A stretch of DNA of 64,000 nucleotides from Leisingera methylohalidivorans DSM 14336 (GCF_000511355.1 NC_023135.1:1204371-1268370); one strand, 5' to 3'. Counted from the stretch's first letter, positions 27,493 through 37,784 are shown. Made by a program: numbers and translations. The notes: generated from the sequence alone by a model not told the origin.

Positions 27493-28476
27493 ATGTCCAA
27501 ACCCGTCGTTCTGATCACCTCGGCCACCGGCCGCATCGGCCGCGAGCTGGTCGCACGTTTGGCCGCCGCAGGCGATTTCACCGTGCGCGCCTGCTATTTC
27601 AGCGCGTCCAAGGCAGACCAGCTGACCGCGCTGGGCGCCGATGAGGCGGTGAAGTTCGACCTGTCTGAACCGGCCACCTGGGAGGCGGCGCTGGAGGGGG
27701 TCTCGGCGGTCTATTCCGCCTCGCTGGATCCGATGCTGGAGGGGCATCTGGCTTTTGCCAAGGCACTGGGCGACCGCAAGGATCAGATCAAACATGTGGT
27801 GCGCGTCAGCTGCATGGGCGCCGATACCAACACCGCGTCTTATGATGCGGATACCCATGCCTCGCGTCCCGGCGCGGCGATTCCGCTGATGCTGCAGCAC
27901 TATTGGTGGGGCGAGAAGGCGCTGATCGACGCGGGCCTGAACGTGACCGCGCTGCGCAACAATTTCTTCATGAACCACCTGTTGAAGACCGACTGCGAAA
28001 CCATTGAAAACGAAGGCTGGTTCTCGAACCCGCTGGGCGGTATGCGCAATTCCTTCGTGGCCACCCGCGATATTGCCGAAGCGGCCGCGGTGGTGCTGAC
28101 GGAAGGCCCGGAGCGGCATGGCAGCAAGTTCTATGACATCACCGGCCCGGCCCCGCAGTCGATGGCGGAGATCGCCGCCGACCTGGGCCGCGCCATGGGC
28201 AAGGAGATCGCATACCGCGCCCAGTCGATGGAGCAGTTCGAGGCGGATTTCGGCAGCACCCGCGCCGAGTTCTTTGAGTATCTGACCAATGGTTTCTACA
28301 CCCGCTGCAGCCCGGATTTTTATAACATCACCGGGCACAAGCCGACCTCCTATTATGATTACCTGACCACCAGGGGCGCCAGCGGTGAAACCGGCCTTGA
28401 GGAGCTGTGGCAGGGAAACCTGTGGAAGAAAGGCGTCGATGCGATGAAGGATGCAGCGGCAGCCCCGGCGTCCTGA
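27493..28476 (+). CDS. NmrA-like NAD(P)-binding protein
   Basis: A 327-residue Rossmann-fold protein of the NmrA-like/atypical SDR group. ITSATGRIGRELVARLAAAG at the N-terminus is the nucleotide-binding loop (TGxxGR variant), and RVSCMGADTN and LRNNFFMNHL lie in the core. It may be an NAD(P)H quinone oxidoreductase or a redox sensor; no substrate can be assigned. AGGAGG lies 7 bases before ATG 27493, which makes the start firm. Confidence 0.82.
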   Translation: MSKPVVLITSATGRIGRELVARLAAAGDFTVRACYFSASKADQLTALGADEAVKFDLSEPATWEAALEGVSAVYSASLDPMLEGHLAFAKALGDRKDQIKHVVRVSCMGADTNTASYDADTHASRPGAAIPLMLQHYWWGEKALIDAGLNVTALRNNFFMNHLLKTDCETIENEGWFSNPLGGMRNSFVATRDIAEAAAVVLTEGPERHGSKFYDITGPAPQSMAEIAADLGRAMGKEIAYRAQSMEQFEADFGSTRAEFFEYLTNGFYTRCSPDFYNITGHKPTSYYDYLTTRGASGETGLEELWQGNLWKKGVDAMKDAAAAPAS

Positions 28477-28515
28477 ACCGCAGCGGCAGCCTGCCGGTCA
28501 GCGGGTAAGAGAAAG

Positions 28516-28542
28516 GGGCTTCGCGCTGGCAGCGCGAAGCCC
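28516..28542 (+). terminator. Strong hairpin after the NmrA-like gene
   Basis: GGGCTTCGCGC-TGGCA-GCGCGAAGCCC is a perfect 11-bp stem with a 5-base loop, 39 bp after the stop, followed by TTGG only. Confidence 0.6.
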
Positions 28543-28646
28543 TTGGCGTATCCCGCGCCGGGGGATTAGCGGCGGCGGCGATGCCGCGCATTCCTGCATC
28601 CGCTGCCGCGCTGTGATATGCTGGACAGGACCACTGCCAGCGGCGG

Positions 28647-28653
28647 CAAGGAG
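28647..28653 (+). promoter_or_regulatory. Ribosome binding site that decides a TTG start
   Basis: AAGGAGG lies 9 bases before TTG 28663. The upstream in-frame ATG at 28618 has no such site and would put a polar stretch before the signal peptide. Confidence 0.75.
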
Positions 28654-28662
28654 GATCCTGCA

Positions 28663-29439
28663 TTGGCACGCTTCGCTGCCTGTCCTGTTTTTCCGGCGTC
28701 TTTGAGGGGCGCCTTGCTGGCCTGTCTGGCATTGATCGCCTTGGCGGCAGGCGCCGCCGCAGAGGGCGAACGGCCGCGGAGCGGGCTGATGTGGAACCGG
28801 ACCGGATTGCCTGCTGTTTTCCCGCTGCAGGTGAAAAGCCCGCCCGGGGCGGATTATTTTCTGGTGCTGAGCCGTGAAGACAGCGGAGAAGAGGCGCTGG
28901 CGGCCTATTTCGAAGGCGGTGCGTTCTTCAAGGTACTGGTGCCGCCGGGCCGCTATGTGCTGCATTTTGCCAGCGGAACAGGCTGGCAGGGCGAGGGGCG
29001 GCTTTTTGGTCCGGACACGCGGGTTTTCAAACTGCCGGAGGTGCTGGAATTTGCCATCCGCGGGGCAGGGATCAAGGGCGGGCACAAGGTCACCCTGACC
29101 CGGGGCGGTGCCTATTTGCAGGCGGCGGTCAAGGAACAGTACATCTGCCAGGTTGCCAGTCCGGACGGACCGGCGCCGGTGCCCCGCCCGCTGCAGGACA
29201 GCCGGCACCTGTTCCGCCCGGGCGGTGATCCGCAGTTAAGATGGGGCCTGCATCTGCGGTGGCGGCTGGGGCTGAGGGCGCCTGAGGCGGGCACGGCGGA
29301 ACAATTGTGGCAGCGCAGACGGTTTATGCTGGGCAGCCCGCTGCTGCCCCGGCGCCAGGCGGCGGGGCACGGCCCGGTCCCCAAGCGGGCGGAAATCCGG
29401 TTCCGGTCCTATTCTGTGCGGCCGCGGGTCTGCGGCTGA
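28663..29439 (+). CDS. Exported protein of unknown function
   Basis: A 258-residue protein that I do not recognise. From the TTG start it has a signal peptide (basic MARFAACPVFPASLRG, then ALLACLALIALAAGAAA). The mature part is beta-rich with LPAVFPLQVKSPPGADYFLV and FFKVLVPPGRYVLHFASGTG; the latter resembles carboxypeptidase-regulatory or PEGA-like beta folds. A Cys in YICQVAS is the only mature Cys before the end. It converges on the hypothetical gene at 29461. Confidence 0.72.
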   Translation: MARFAACPVFPASLRGALLACLALIALAAGAAAEGERPRSGLMWNRTGLPAVFPLQVKSPPGADYFLVLSREDSGEEALAAYFEGGAFFKVLVPPGRYVLHFASGTGWQGEGRLFGPDTRVFKLPEVLEFAIRGAGIKGGHKVTLTRGGAYLQAAVKEQYICQVASPDGPAPVPRPLQDSRHLFRPGGDPQLRWGLHLRWRLGLRAPEAGTAEQLWQRRRFMLGSPLLPRRQAAGHGPVPKRAEIRFRSYSVRPRVCG

Positions 29440-29460
29440 GGTGCCCGGACGGGACGGAGG

Positions 29461-29874
29461 TCAGTCCCCGCCGCGGTCCTTCATCAGCCGGTCGGCCTTT
29501 TTGCGGACCAGCACGCTGCGCAGGTCATGCATGGCCAGCAAAAGCGCGTCGGTGACGTCCTCCAGCTGCGCGTCGGTGGCCCGGCTGTTGGCCCAATGGG
29601 CGGTGAGGTTCAGGTGGTCGATGGCGCGGTGGATGTCGTCGGTATCGCGGGCCGCGAGGGTGGCGGCGCGGGCTTCCATCCAGGACTTGATCTCGGTGAT
29701 GTCCTGTTCGGACAACTCCCGCTGGCCATGCGGTTTGATCTCGCCGTTGCGGATGTTCACAACGGCGATCTGATCCATTTCGATCCGCCGCTGGCGGTTT
29801 TCGGTATCCACCCGAAAGACAAAAGCGCCGTTTTCACGGACGCGGAAATAGTATTCCGGCAGGTCGGCGCTCAT
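29461..29874 (-). CDS. Hypothetical protein
   Basis: A 137-residue soluble protein without a recognised family. The N-terminal half (YYFRVRENGAFVFRVDTENR) looks beta-stranded, and the C-terminal half is helical (LLLAMHDLRSVLVRKKADRL). GGAG lies 8 bases before ATG 29874. It starts 14 bp downstream of the aspartate aminotransferase stop, so it is probably cotranscribed with that gene. Confidence 0.75.
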   Translation of the reverse strand: MSADLPEYYFRVRENGAFVFRVDTENRQRRIEMDQIAVVNIRNGEIKPHGQRELSEQDITEIKSWMEARAATLAARDTDDIHRAIDHLNLTAHWANSRATDAQLEDVTDALLLAMHDLRSVLVRKKADRLMKDRGGD

Positions 29875-29888
29875 GTCTTGTTCTCCGG

Positions 29889-31127
<1,239 letters not shown>

Positions 31128-31188
31128 TCATAGGGTGCGGCCGAATGGCGATCAAGCCGCGTTGAAACTGGATTTAGGAGAACTGGCA

Positions 31189-31616
31189 ATGACTGAGCAG
31201 AGCACAGACTGGTACGGTCCGGACGCAGCAACATTTGGCGACCGCGTGGCGACCGCGTGGCGGCCGCACGGGAAGCCGCCGGGATGACCCAGGGTCAGCT
31301 TGCGCGCCGGCTTGGCATCAAGAAATCCACTCTCAGCGCCTGGGAGCGGGATCTGGCGGAACCGCGTGCCAACAAGCTGACCACGCTGGCTGGCGTGTTG
31401 AATGTCTCGATGTCGTGGCTGCTGACCGGCGAAGGCGAAGGCATGTCGGAACCGGCGCCGCTGGAGCTGGAAGCCGGTGATTTTGCAAGTGTTCTGAGCG
31501 AACTGCGCGATCTGCGCAGCGAAATGCGCCAGAATGCGGAACGCGCAGCGCGTTTGGAGAAAAAACTGCGGGCGCTGCTGCAGGTCAATGACGGCCAGAC
31601 AACGGAAGTTGCCTGA
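31189..31616 (+). pseudogene. XRE family regulator, frameshifted by an 11-bp duplication
   Basis: ATG 31189 has AGGAG 8 bases upstream and begins MTEQSTDWYGPDAATFGDRV, but an exact 11-bp duplication (31237-31258) sends the frame to a TGA at 31285. Removing one copy gives a continuous 138-residue protein: helix-turn-helix FGDRVAAAREAAGMTQGQLA then STLSAWERDLAEPRANKL, and a C-terminal coiled coil (LSELRDLRSEMRQNAERAAR). Reinitiation at GTG 31257 would still make most of the helix-turn-helix, so partial function is possible. It is followed 7 bp later by sdhE. Confidence 0.82.
31237..31258 (+). repeat. Exact 11-bp tandem duplication inside the XRE gene
   Basis: GGCGACCGCGT is present twice (31237-31247 and 31248-31258). 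One copy fits the expected reading frame; two shift it. Confidence 0.95.
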
Positions 31617-31623
31617 GACTGGC

Positions 31624-31881
31624 ATGCAGGAAGACCGTGCCATCCGTCTGAAGCGGCTGCAGATGCGCTCGATGCGCCGGGGTATCAAGGAAATGGATAT
31701 CCTGCTGTCGGCCTTTGCGGCCGCGAATCTTGAGCAGATGAACGGGGCGCAGCTGGATCTTTATGACCAGCTGCTGCTCGAGAACGATCAGGATTTATAT
31801 CAATGGGTCACTGGTCAGGCGGCACCGCAGGAGCGGTTCCGCGCGCTGGTGGCCGATATCGCGAAGACGTACCAAAAATAA
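31624..31881 (+). CDS. sdhE: FAD assembly factor SdhE
   Basis: An 85-residue protein of the SdhE/Sdh5 (DUF339) family, which helps attach FAD covalently to succinate dehydrogenase. The diagnostic RGxxE is R19-G-I-K-E23 in RSMRRGIKEMDILL, followed by LYDQLLLENDQDLYQWVTG. Length and layout are normal. It starts 7 bp after the XRE frame ends and would share its transcript. Confidence 0.92.
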   Translation: MQEDRAIRLKRLQMRSMRRGIKEMDILLSAFAAANLEQMNGAQLDLYDQLLLENDQDLYQWVTGQAAPQERFRALVADIAKTYQK

Positions 31882-31957
31882 TAAAATCCCAGCTTAACTG
31901 ATTTTTGGGGAATTGTTGGCATCTTGTCTCAAGAGCAAATTCGAGTCGGAGATGCGA

Positions 31958-32455
31958 ATGAGTATGGAATTGCCAATCGGCCAGACAGACCGCAAAGGGT
32001 TCATGACTGGCTACCTGGAGGCGCTGGGTCTGCTTGAGCGCCTTCACCGTCTGCTGCTGGACGTCATCAAGGATGAGTTTGAGCGCGTCGGCGTGCTGGA
32101 GATCAATGCGGTCCAGGCGCTGTTGCTGTTCAATATCGGCGATAATGAAGTGACCGCCGGGGAACTGAAAACCCGCGGCTACTATCAGGGCAGCAATGTC
32201 AGCTATAACCTGAAGAAGCTGGTCGAGATGGGCTATATGCACCATCAGCGCTGCGAAATCGACCGCCGGTCGGTGCGCGTCCGCCTGACCCAGCGGGGCC
32301 GGGAAATCCGCGATATCGTGGCGGCTCTGTTCTCGCGCCATGCGGAAGGCCTTGAGGAGAGGGATGTGATCTCATCCGAAGGGATCGAGGACATCTCTAC
32401 TGCACTGAAGCGGATGGAGCGTTACTGGTCGGATCAGATCCGCTATATCTACTGA
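31958..32455 (+). CDS. ldtR: MarR-type winged-helix regulator, LdtR-like
   Basis: A 165-residue MarR-fold protein. VLEINAVQALLLFNIGDNEV, then LKTRGYYQGSNVSYNLKKLV (recognition helix region) and HHQRCEIDRRSVRVRLTQRG (wing) match LdtR, an alphaproteobacterial regulator linked to L,D-transpeptidase and stress genes. ATG 31958 is preferred because GGAG lies 6 bases upstream; ATGs at 31952 and 31964 and a TTG at 31913 are alternatives. No ldt gene is adjacent. Confidence 0.82.
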   Translation: MSMELPIGQTDRKGFMTGYLEALGLLERLHRLLLDVIKDEFERVGVLEINAVQALLLFNIGDNEVTAGELKTRGYYQGSNVSYNLKKLVEMGYMHHQRCEIDRRSVRVRLTQRGREIRDIVAALFSRHAEGLEERDVISSEGIEDISTALKRMERYWSDQIRYIY

Positions 32456-32757
32456 GCCGCCGGTCGGGGTGTGAAACCCCTGCGGGCACCAGGCCGGGCA
32501 ATGCCGGGACACCACCGGCGGGCCGCAGACAGGGTATGCAGACAGGGCATGAGGGGAAACCGTGCTCTGGACGTATCAAAGGGCAAAGTGCCGGGGGCCG
32601 CATGAAGGCCCATGGCTGTGGTTGCAGAAGCGGCCGCCCTTGTTACCGGGTTTGAGGGTTGCAGAAAGCCAATGAGCGGCGGCAGATGCCGCATGGAACG
32701 GGCAGCACCAAGGCGGCGCTGCGCCGGGTTTTTCGCGTTGCGGAGCGCGGTGCTGCC
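32456..32757. other. Intergenic region between two convergent genes
   Basis: About 300 bp between ldtR and the convergent glyoxalase gene. I see no gene, no T-rich terminator and no strong repeat. Short open frames on both strands are Arg/Pro-rich and unconvincing. Confidence 0.5.
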
Positions 32758-33186
32758 TTACCAATGGCCGGTGTTTTCCATGCTGGACCAGGGTTCTGCC
32801 GGGGCCAGCGACTCGCCGTTCTGCAGCAATTCGATCGAGACATTGTCGGGGGAGCGGACAAAGGCCATGTGCCCGTCGCGGGGCGGGCGGTTGATGGTGA
32901 CGCCATTGTCCATCAGGTGCTGGCAGGCGGCATAGATATCATCGACACCATAGGCGAGATGCCCGAAATGGCGGCTGTCATCGGGCAGCGCATCATCGCC
33001 GTCCCAGTTGTAGGTCAGTTCCAGCGGCGTATCCTCCTGGCCCGGCGGGGCCATGAAGACCAGGGTGAACCGGCCCTGTTCATTCTCCCAGCGGCGGGTC
33101 TCCTGAAGGCCCAGAAGCTCATAAAAAGCCATCGATTTTTCCAGATCCTTCACCCGGACCATAGTGTGAAGATATGTGAGCGGCAT
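32758..33186 (-). CDS. gloA: Lactoylglutathione lyase (glyoxalase I)
   Basis: A 142-residue VOC-fold metalloenzyme that isomerises the methylglyoxal-glutathione adduct to S-lactoylglutathione. All four metal ligands expected for glyoxalase I are visible: H7 (YLHTMVRV), E56 (PLELTYNW), H76 (FGHLAYGV) and E119 (SIELLQ). GGAGACCCCC precedes ATG 33186. Length is normal. It ends the minus-strand run that follows the Slam-like gene. Confidence 0.9.
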   Translation of the reverse strand: MPLTYLHTMVRVKDLEKSMAFYELLGLQETRRWENEQGRFTLVFMAPPGQEDTPLELTYNWDGDDALPDDSRHFGHLAYGVDDIYAACQHLMDNGVTINRPPRDGHMAFVRSPDNVSIELLQNGESLAPAEPWSSMENTGHW

Positions 33187-33261
33187 GGGGGTCTCCTGTC
33201 ATTCTTTGCGGGAACATTAGCGGCCCATGGCGTGAAGGCCAGCGAAAGCGCCGCGGAATTC

Positions 33262-34695
33262 TTAGAATTTTGATTCGACGCCCAGAGAGATGGAGAATTC
33301 CGAGCTGTCAAAACGGCTGTGGTTGGAGCTGCGCTTGCCGGCTCTGACCCGCAGCATCGGCGCAAAGCCCGCGTAATCATACTCTTCAAAGAACAGGTTC
33401 AGGTCCGCATAGACCGACTGGTCCTGCCGCCCGCCGGGTATCGGCTTCTAGGAGGTTCCGTCGTGAAAGACGTGCAGCGGATAATCGGCCGTTCCAAGAA
33501 TGAGGCCGGTGCTGACCCTGGCCGGACCAATCGGCTGGCCAAGCGTATAACCAAGCCGGAAAGTGGCCGTTCTGCCATTTGAGTTGACACTTTCTGCCTG
33601 GGTGTCCCGCAGGCCAAGCGAAACACTTAGGCTGTCACCACCTTCCAGCTTGCGGGACAGCGACGCGCCAAGCCCGAAAACATCAGCCTTAAGCGAACTG
33701 AAACGCGGATCAAGGCGATGTTCGGCGCTGCCATCGATTGTCAGGCGGTCTTTGGGGGACAAGGCCCAGCTGCGCGCCGCAGACAGTTTTGCCAGGTTGT
33801 AATTCCGCTGACCGCCATACCAGGAGGTCGCGGCTGTCAGAGCGATGCGGGCGCTGCCGAGCCGTTCAGCAGGTCCGGCTGCAAAGGCATGGCCCAAAGT
33901 GATCTCGCCGTAGGTTGAGCCAAATTCAGAACTGCGGGGGGCGGTTGTGCCGGTCCGGGCGGCGAGACCGGCGGCCTTTGCCTTGGCAGCGGAGGACAGG
34001 GCAACGCGCTGCACATAGAGGCGCCCGCTTAGCAATGTCTGACTGGTTTCGTTTTCCCGCAGGCGCCGGCTGATACCTGCATCGATGGTTCCGATGATGC
34101 CGGAAAGGGCAACGGCCCGCGGCCCTAACCGGTTTTCGTGTGAAGACAGGCCATCGATTTCCTGCGTTGCGGCGTCCGATCCGTTGTTCACGTTATTTGA
34201 CGGTTTCAATCCGCCGCTCAGCCGGAAAGACCAGGGGCTGATACGACGCAGGGCCTGGTAGTCCTTGGCGATCAGCGCGTCGGCTTTTTCGTTGGGGGCA
34301 TGCACCGCGGTGCGGCGCAGCCAGTACTGCGACAGCACCGGGCTGCCGCCCTGAAAGGCCAGACGGGAGGCCAGCTGGGCCATCTGGTACTTGGTGGCGC
34401 TGTCAGGAGCAAAGCGATAGGCGCGGACAGCGGATTTGCGGCCCTTGGCCGGCTGGCCCGCCTGGGCAAAAGCCGCAGCCTGGAGATGCCATGCCGCATA
34501 ATTTTTGCGATCCGCCTGCAGCAAAGCGTCCGACAGCCGCAAGGCCAGCTGAGGATTGCCGGAGTTCAGCGCATGAGCGGCCAGAATATGCCCCTGCTGG
34601 ACAGACAGGTGCATCTGAGGCTCTGCGCCTTCCTGTGCGTGGGGCTGGACCGTTGCCAGCCCCAGCAGCAGGCATGCCGCGATGGCCTTGCGCAT
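33262..34695 (-). pseudogene. Slam-type outer-membrane protein with an in-frame amber stop
   Basis: A surface lipoprotein assembly modifier-like protein (DUF560) with signal peptide MRKAIAACLLLGLATVQPHA, an N-terminal TPR-like region (about residues 30-150) and a C-terminal 14-strand-type barrel. The frame is stopped by TAG at 33448-33450 after residue 415, yet stays open afterwards in the same phase for 61 more residues, including YADLNLFFEEYDYAGFAPML and ending ISLGVESKF, a proper outer-membrane barrel C-terminus with final Phe. The truncated product would lack the last strands and the barrel-assembly signal. The gene starts 3 bp after its probable lipoprotein substrate. Confidence 0.85.
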
Positions 34696-34698
34696 GGG

Positions 34699-35616
34699 TT
34701 AAGGGTCGGGCTGGTTGCAGACCGGATCGGGGCTGGCGCCGTCGCAGGAGCCAAGCACAAAGACGCCGTATTCCTCGATATCAGCCCCGGTGCCGCCGCT
34801 GAGGGCGCTGATATGGTTGGTGGCGTGGATCGAGCCGGCCACAGCAGCTGCATCCGTGCCGGCAAAGACGCCGCCGTATTCCCCAACGCCGATGTTGGCG
34901 ATGGAGGCCTGGCCGTTAAAGCTCCCGTCAGAGGCAATAGCGGTGGGATCGAGGTTCAGGGTTTCCACTGCGGTTCCTGGCTGGTCGGTGATCCGCCGGT
35001 TGTAAACTGTGCCTTTGACCCGGTTGTCGGAGAAGTCGGCATTGATAAAGACGTCCCCGGTGACTTCAGCCGCCTGGCCGGGGAGAATGGTGGGGTCGGT
35101 TCCATTTGTCGGGTCGATGAGGTCTCCGCCGTCGCCATCAATGTTCAGCAAGCCCACATAGGTGCCGGCATAGCTGACAATGCCGCCAGCGCCCTGTTCA
35201 GTGTTCGGCGCCGAATATCTTCCGTTGCGGCCGTAAGTGGTGCCGCCTTGGTAAAAGCCGAATTGCCCGCCGGTCACAACCACGGTGGCAAAGCCGCCTT
35301 CGACCTCGCGCACATAGGCGGTGGAATGTTCCGTCAGCGCATTGTCCTGGACCGTGTAAGCTTCGTACCCAACCCGATCGAGGGCCGGTTTGCGGACATA
35401 TGTGGCAGTAAAAGGGGTTTCATCGAGTCCAACGCCGGTCACTGTCAGCGTCTGATTGTCGGCATCATAGCTGACGCTGTCCACATCGTTTGCCAGAGCT
35501 TCAGGAATTGTCCCGGTGGCGTCGGTCGGATCGTCGTCTTCGGTAACGAAGGGGTTGCCCCCGCTGCACGCGGACAGCGCGGTGACAACCGCGAGCCCCA
35601 GCCAATAGCGCCTCAT
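34699..35616 (-). CDS. Slam-dependent type surface lipoprotein (TbpB-like barrel)
   Basis: A 305-residue lipoprotein: signal MRRYWLGLAVVTALSAC with Cys17 after LSA. The C-terminal half has the Gly-rich short strands of TbpB/HpuA-like eight-stranded barrels (DVFINADFSDNRVKGTVYNR, then VGEYGGVFAGTDAAAVAGSI). Two further Cys pairs lie at the very end (GSCDGASPDPVCNQ). The adjacent Slam-like gene would carry it to the cell surface. The ligand is unknown; relatives bind transferrin, haemoglobin, complement factors or other host proteins, but here a marine environmental ligand is equally possible. Confidence 0.82.
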   Translation of the reverse strand: MRRYWLGLAVVTALSACSGGNPFVTEDDDPTDATGTIPEALANDVDSVSYDADNQTLTVTGVGLDETPFTATYVRKPALDRVGYEAYTVQDNALTEHSTAYVREVEGGFATVVVTGGQFGFYQGGTTYGRNGRYSAPNTEQGAGGIVSYAGTYVGLLNIDGDGGDLIDPTNGTDPTILPGQAAEVTGDVFINADFSDNRVKGTVYNRRITDQPGTAVETLNLDPTAIASDGSFNGQASIANIGVGEYGGVFAGTDAAAVAGSIHATNHISALSGGTGADIEEYGVFVLGSCDGASPDPVCNQPDP

Positions 35617-36142
35617 CTGCCTCTACCTCAAAATGTTTTATCGTTTTGCGCCACATTCGGTGCGGGCAGAGCCATTGTCAATTGAGCAGACGGCATTTGG
35701 ACGCAACCGTGGCGGATGCGCTACCTGTATGTGGCTTTTATTTCGGGCCGGCCGGGCAGATGTGGTATGGAGAGCGTGGCGCAGAGGTGTTTTTAACGCT
35801 TGGCGCCCGGCGGCGCAGCCGTTATGCCGGGGCGTGAATTTCCGGTGAAAATCCTGGGGGCAGCCATGCAACAGTATCCCGGCCGGCGCTGCCGCATTCC
35901 GGGCCGCGGGACGCCTCTGGAGCATTCCGGGGCGAAGGGGAACGGTGGTCCGGAGCTGGTCAACGGCCACCAGTGGCGCCGGTTTCCGCGGTTGCGGCCT
36001 GCGGGCCGAAATCAAGTGTTAAAACTGTCCGGGAGCGCTATGGCGGTAGAATGCGCTATGACCCGGCACGCGATATTCATTATGATTGAAACGGGCTGCC
36101 ACGCAGGTTTCTGTTGATGGCAAAGAATGTGGAGGCATAGGC
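35617..36142. other. Long divergent intergenic region
   Basis: 526 bp between the surface lipoprotein gene (minus) and thyA (plus). It must hold both promoters. No metal-regulator box, repeat or small gene was convincing; open frames on either strand lack family likeness. Confidence 0.5.
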
Positions 36143-37039
36143 ATGCGGCATCCGGAGTATCAGTACCTGGATCTGATCGAACGGGTCCTGGAATACGGGG
36201 ACGAGCGGGTTGACAGAACGGGCGTCGGCACCCGCTCGCTGTTTGGCGCCATGGTCCGCTTTGATCTGTCGGATGGCACCGCGCCGATTCTGACGACCAA
36301 GCGCGTCTATTGGAAAACCGCGATCAAGGAAATGCTTTGGTTCCTGACAGGGGGAACCAATATTCAGCCCCTGCTGCGGGAGAACGTCCGGATCTGGACG
36401 GACTGGCCGCTGGCGGCTTACCGCCGCGAGACTGGGGAGAGCGTCACGCAAGAGGAATTCGAGCGCAGGATTGTCGAGGATGACGGGTTCGCAGCGCAAT
36501 GGGGTGAGCTTGGCCCCGTGTACGGCAAGCAGTGGCGGCGCTGGATGGGATCCGACGGCCGCGAACATGACCAGATCGGGACGCTGATCCGGGCGCTGCG
36601 CGAAACCCCTGCGAGCCGGCGTCTGCTCTTTCACGGCTGGAACGTTGCGGAACTGGGAGAGATGGCGCTGCCGCCCTGCCATATGGTCTATCAGTATCAT
36701 GTGACCTCCGACGGGCGTTTGAACTGCCTATTGTTGCAGAGATCGGTCGATTTGCTGCTGGGCGCGGCCTTCAACTATGTCGGGGCTACTGCGCTGCAGC
36801 TGATGCTTGCGCAGCAAGCGGGCCTTCGCCCCGGCGAATTGGTCTGGGTCGGAGGGGATGTGCACCTCTACCGCAACCATTTTGACCAAGCGCGTGAGCA
36901 GCTGGGGCGTGAACCTCGGGCGTTGCCGAAGATTTCGCTGGCCAAACGTGCGGAGAGTATTGACGACTACCGGATTGAGGACTTCGAGGTCGAAGGTTAC
37001 GATCCCCATCCGCACATAAAGGCCGACGTCGCGGTGTAG
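36143..37039 (+). CDS. thyA: Thymidylate synthase
   Basis: A 298-residue ThyA that methylates dUMP with methylene-tetrahydrofolate. The catalytic Cys is C179 in LPPCHMVYQYHV; RTGVGTRSLFG (near 25-35) and HLYRNHFDQAREQL are conserved. It is longer than the 264-residue E. coli enzyme because of an insertion around residues 88-125, as in Lactobacillus-type ThyA. GGAGG lies 7 bases before ATG 36143; an open extension to 36086 was rejected. folA follows 251 bp downstream and uses the dihydrofolate it produces. Confidence 0.93.
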   Translation: MRHPEYQYLDLIERVLEYGDERVDRTGVGTRSLFGAMVRFDLSDGTAPILTTKRVYWKTAIKEMLWFLTGGTNIQPLLRENVRIWTDWPLAAYRRETGESVTQEEFERRIVEDDGFAAQWGELGPVYGKQWRRWMGSDGREHDQIGTLIRALRETPASRRLLFHGWNVAELGEMALPPCHMVYQYHVTSDGRLNCLLLQRSVDLLLGAAFNYVGATALQLMLAQQAGLRPGELVWVGGDVHLYRNHFDQAREQLGREPRALPKISLAKRAESIDDYRIEDFEVEGYDPHPHIKADVAV

Positions 37040-37290
37040 GCTGAATGCGGGAAATGAGGTTGATTCCCGCACCAAGCCTGGCAATTCCGGCGGCCAAGGG
37101 CCCGAAGAAAAGCCGCCGTGCAATTTTTGAAGGCCGCTATCTTTCCGGAGGCGTTGCCGCAGCTGCGGATAAAGCGGCGCGTTGACACGAAATGCGGTTT
37201 CATCTTCGGTGATTTCAAGGCGCTGAACTTTCCCCCCCCGCTCCGGCAATCAAAGCGACGGTTGCGGTTTGACAAGCAAGGAAGACACTC

Positions 37291-37770
37291 ATGATAACTC
37301 TGATCGCTGCGCGGGCGCGCAACGGCGCCATTGGCAAGGACAATGATATCCCATGGTTTGCACCAGAGGATCTGAAAGCGTTTCAGCGTGAGACGCTGGG
37401 CGGCGCCCTCATCATGGGCCGGAACACCTGGGACAGCCTGCCGGTTAAGCCGTTGAAAAACCGCCTGAACCTGGTGGTGTCTTCCAATCCTCGGGCGGCC
37501 GGGACCGTGCTGCCGTCAATCGGGGCGGCAGTGCAGGAGGCCTATGCGCAAGGCTACCGCCGGGTCTATGGCATTGGCGGCGAAGGCATTTACCGGGGCA
37601 TGCTGGAGATGGCGGACCGGCTGCTGATCACCGAGGTGGATCTGACGGTTGAGGATGCGGACGCCTATTTCCCGGACTTCCGGCAAGAGGAGTGGAGCAA
37701 GACCGGCGAAACGGTGCTGCGCGAAAGCGGTCCGGCCTGTGTGATGGCCGAGTATCTGCGGCGGGGCTGA
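37291..37770 (+). CDS. folA: Dihydrofolate reductase
   Basis: A 159-residue DHFR that regenerates tetrahydrofolate after ThyA. The N-terminal ITLIAARARNGAIGKDNDIP, LIMGRNTWDSLP and VYGIGGEGIY motifs are conserved, and an acidic residue at the substrate site (PEDLKAF) is present. ATG 37291 follows AAGGA by 7 bases. Same strand and pathway as thyA. Confidence 0.93.
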   Translation: MITLIAARARNGAIGKDNDIPWFAPEDLKAFQRETLGGALIMGRNTWDSLPVKPLKNRLNLVVSSNPRAAGTVLPSIGAAVQEAYAQGYRRVYGIGGEGIYRGMLEMADRLLITEVDLTVEDADAYFPDFRQEEWSKTGETVLRESGPACVMAEYLRRG

Positions 37771-37784
37771 CCGGCTCTTTTTGC

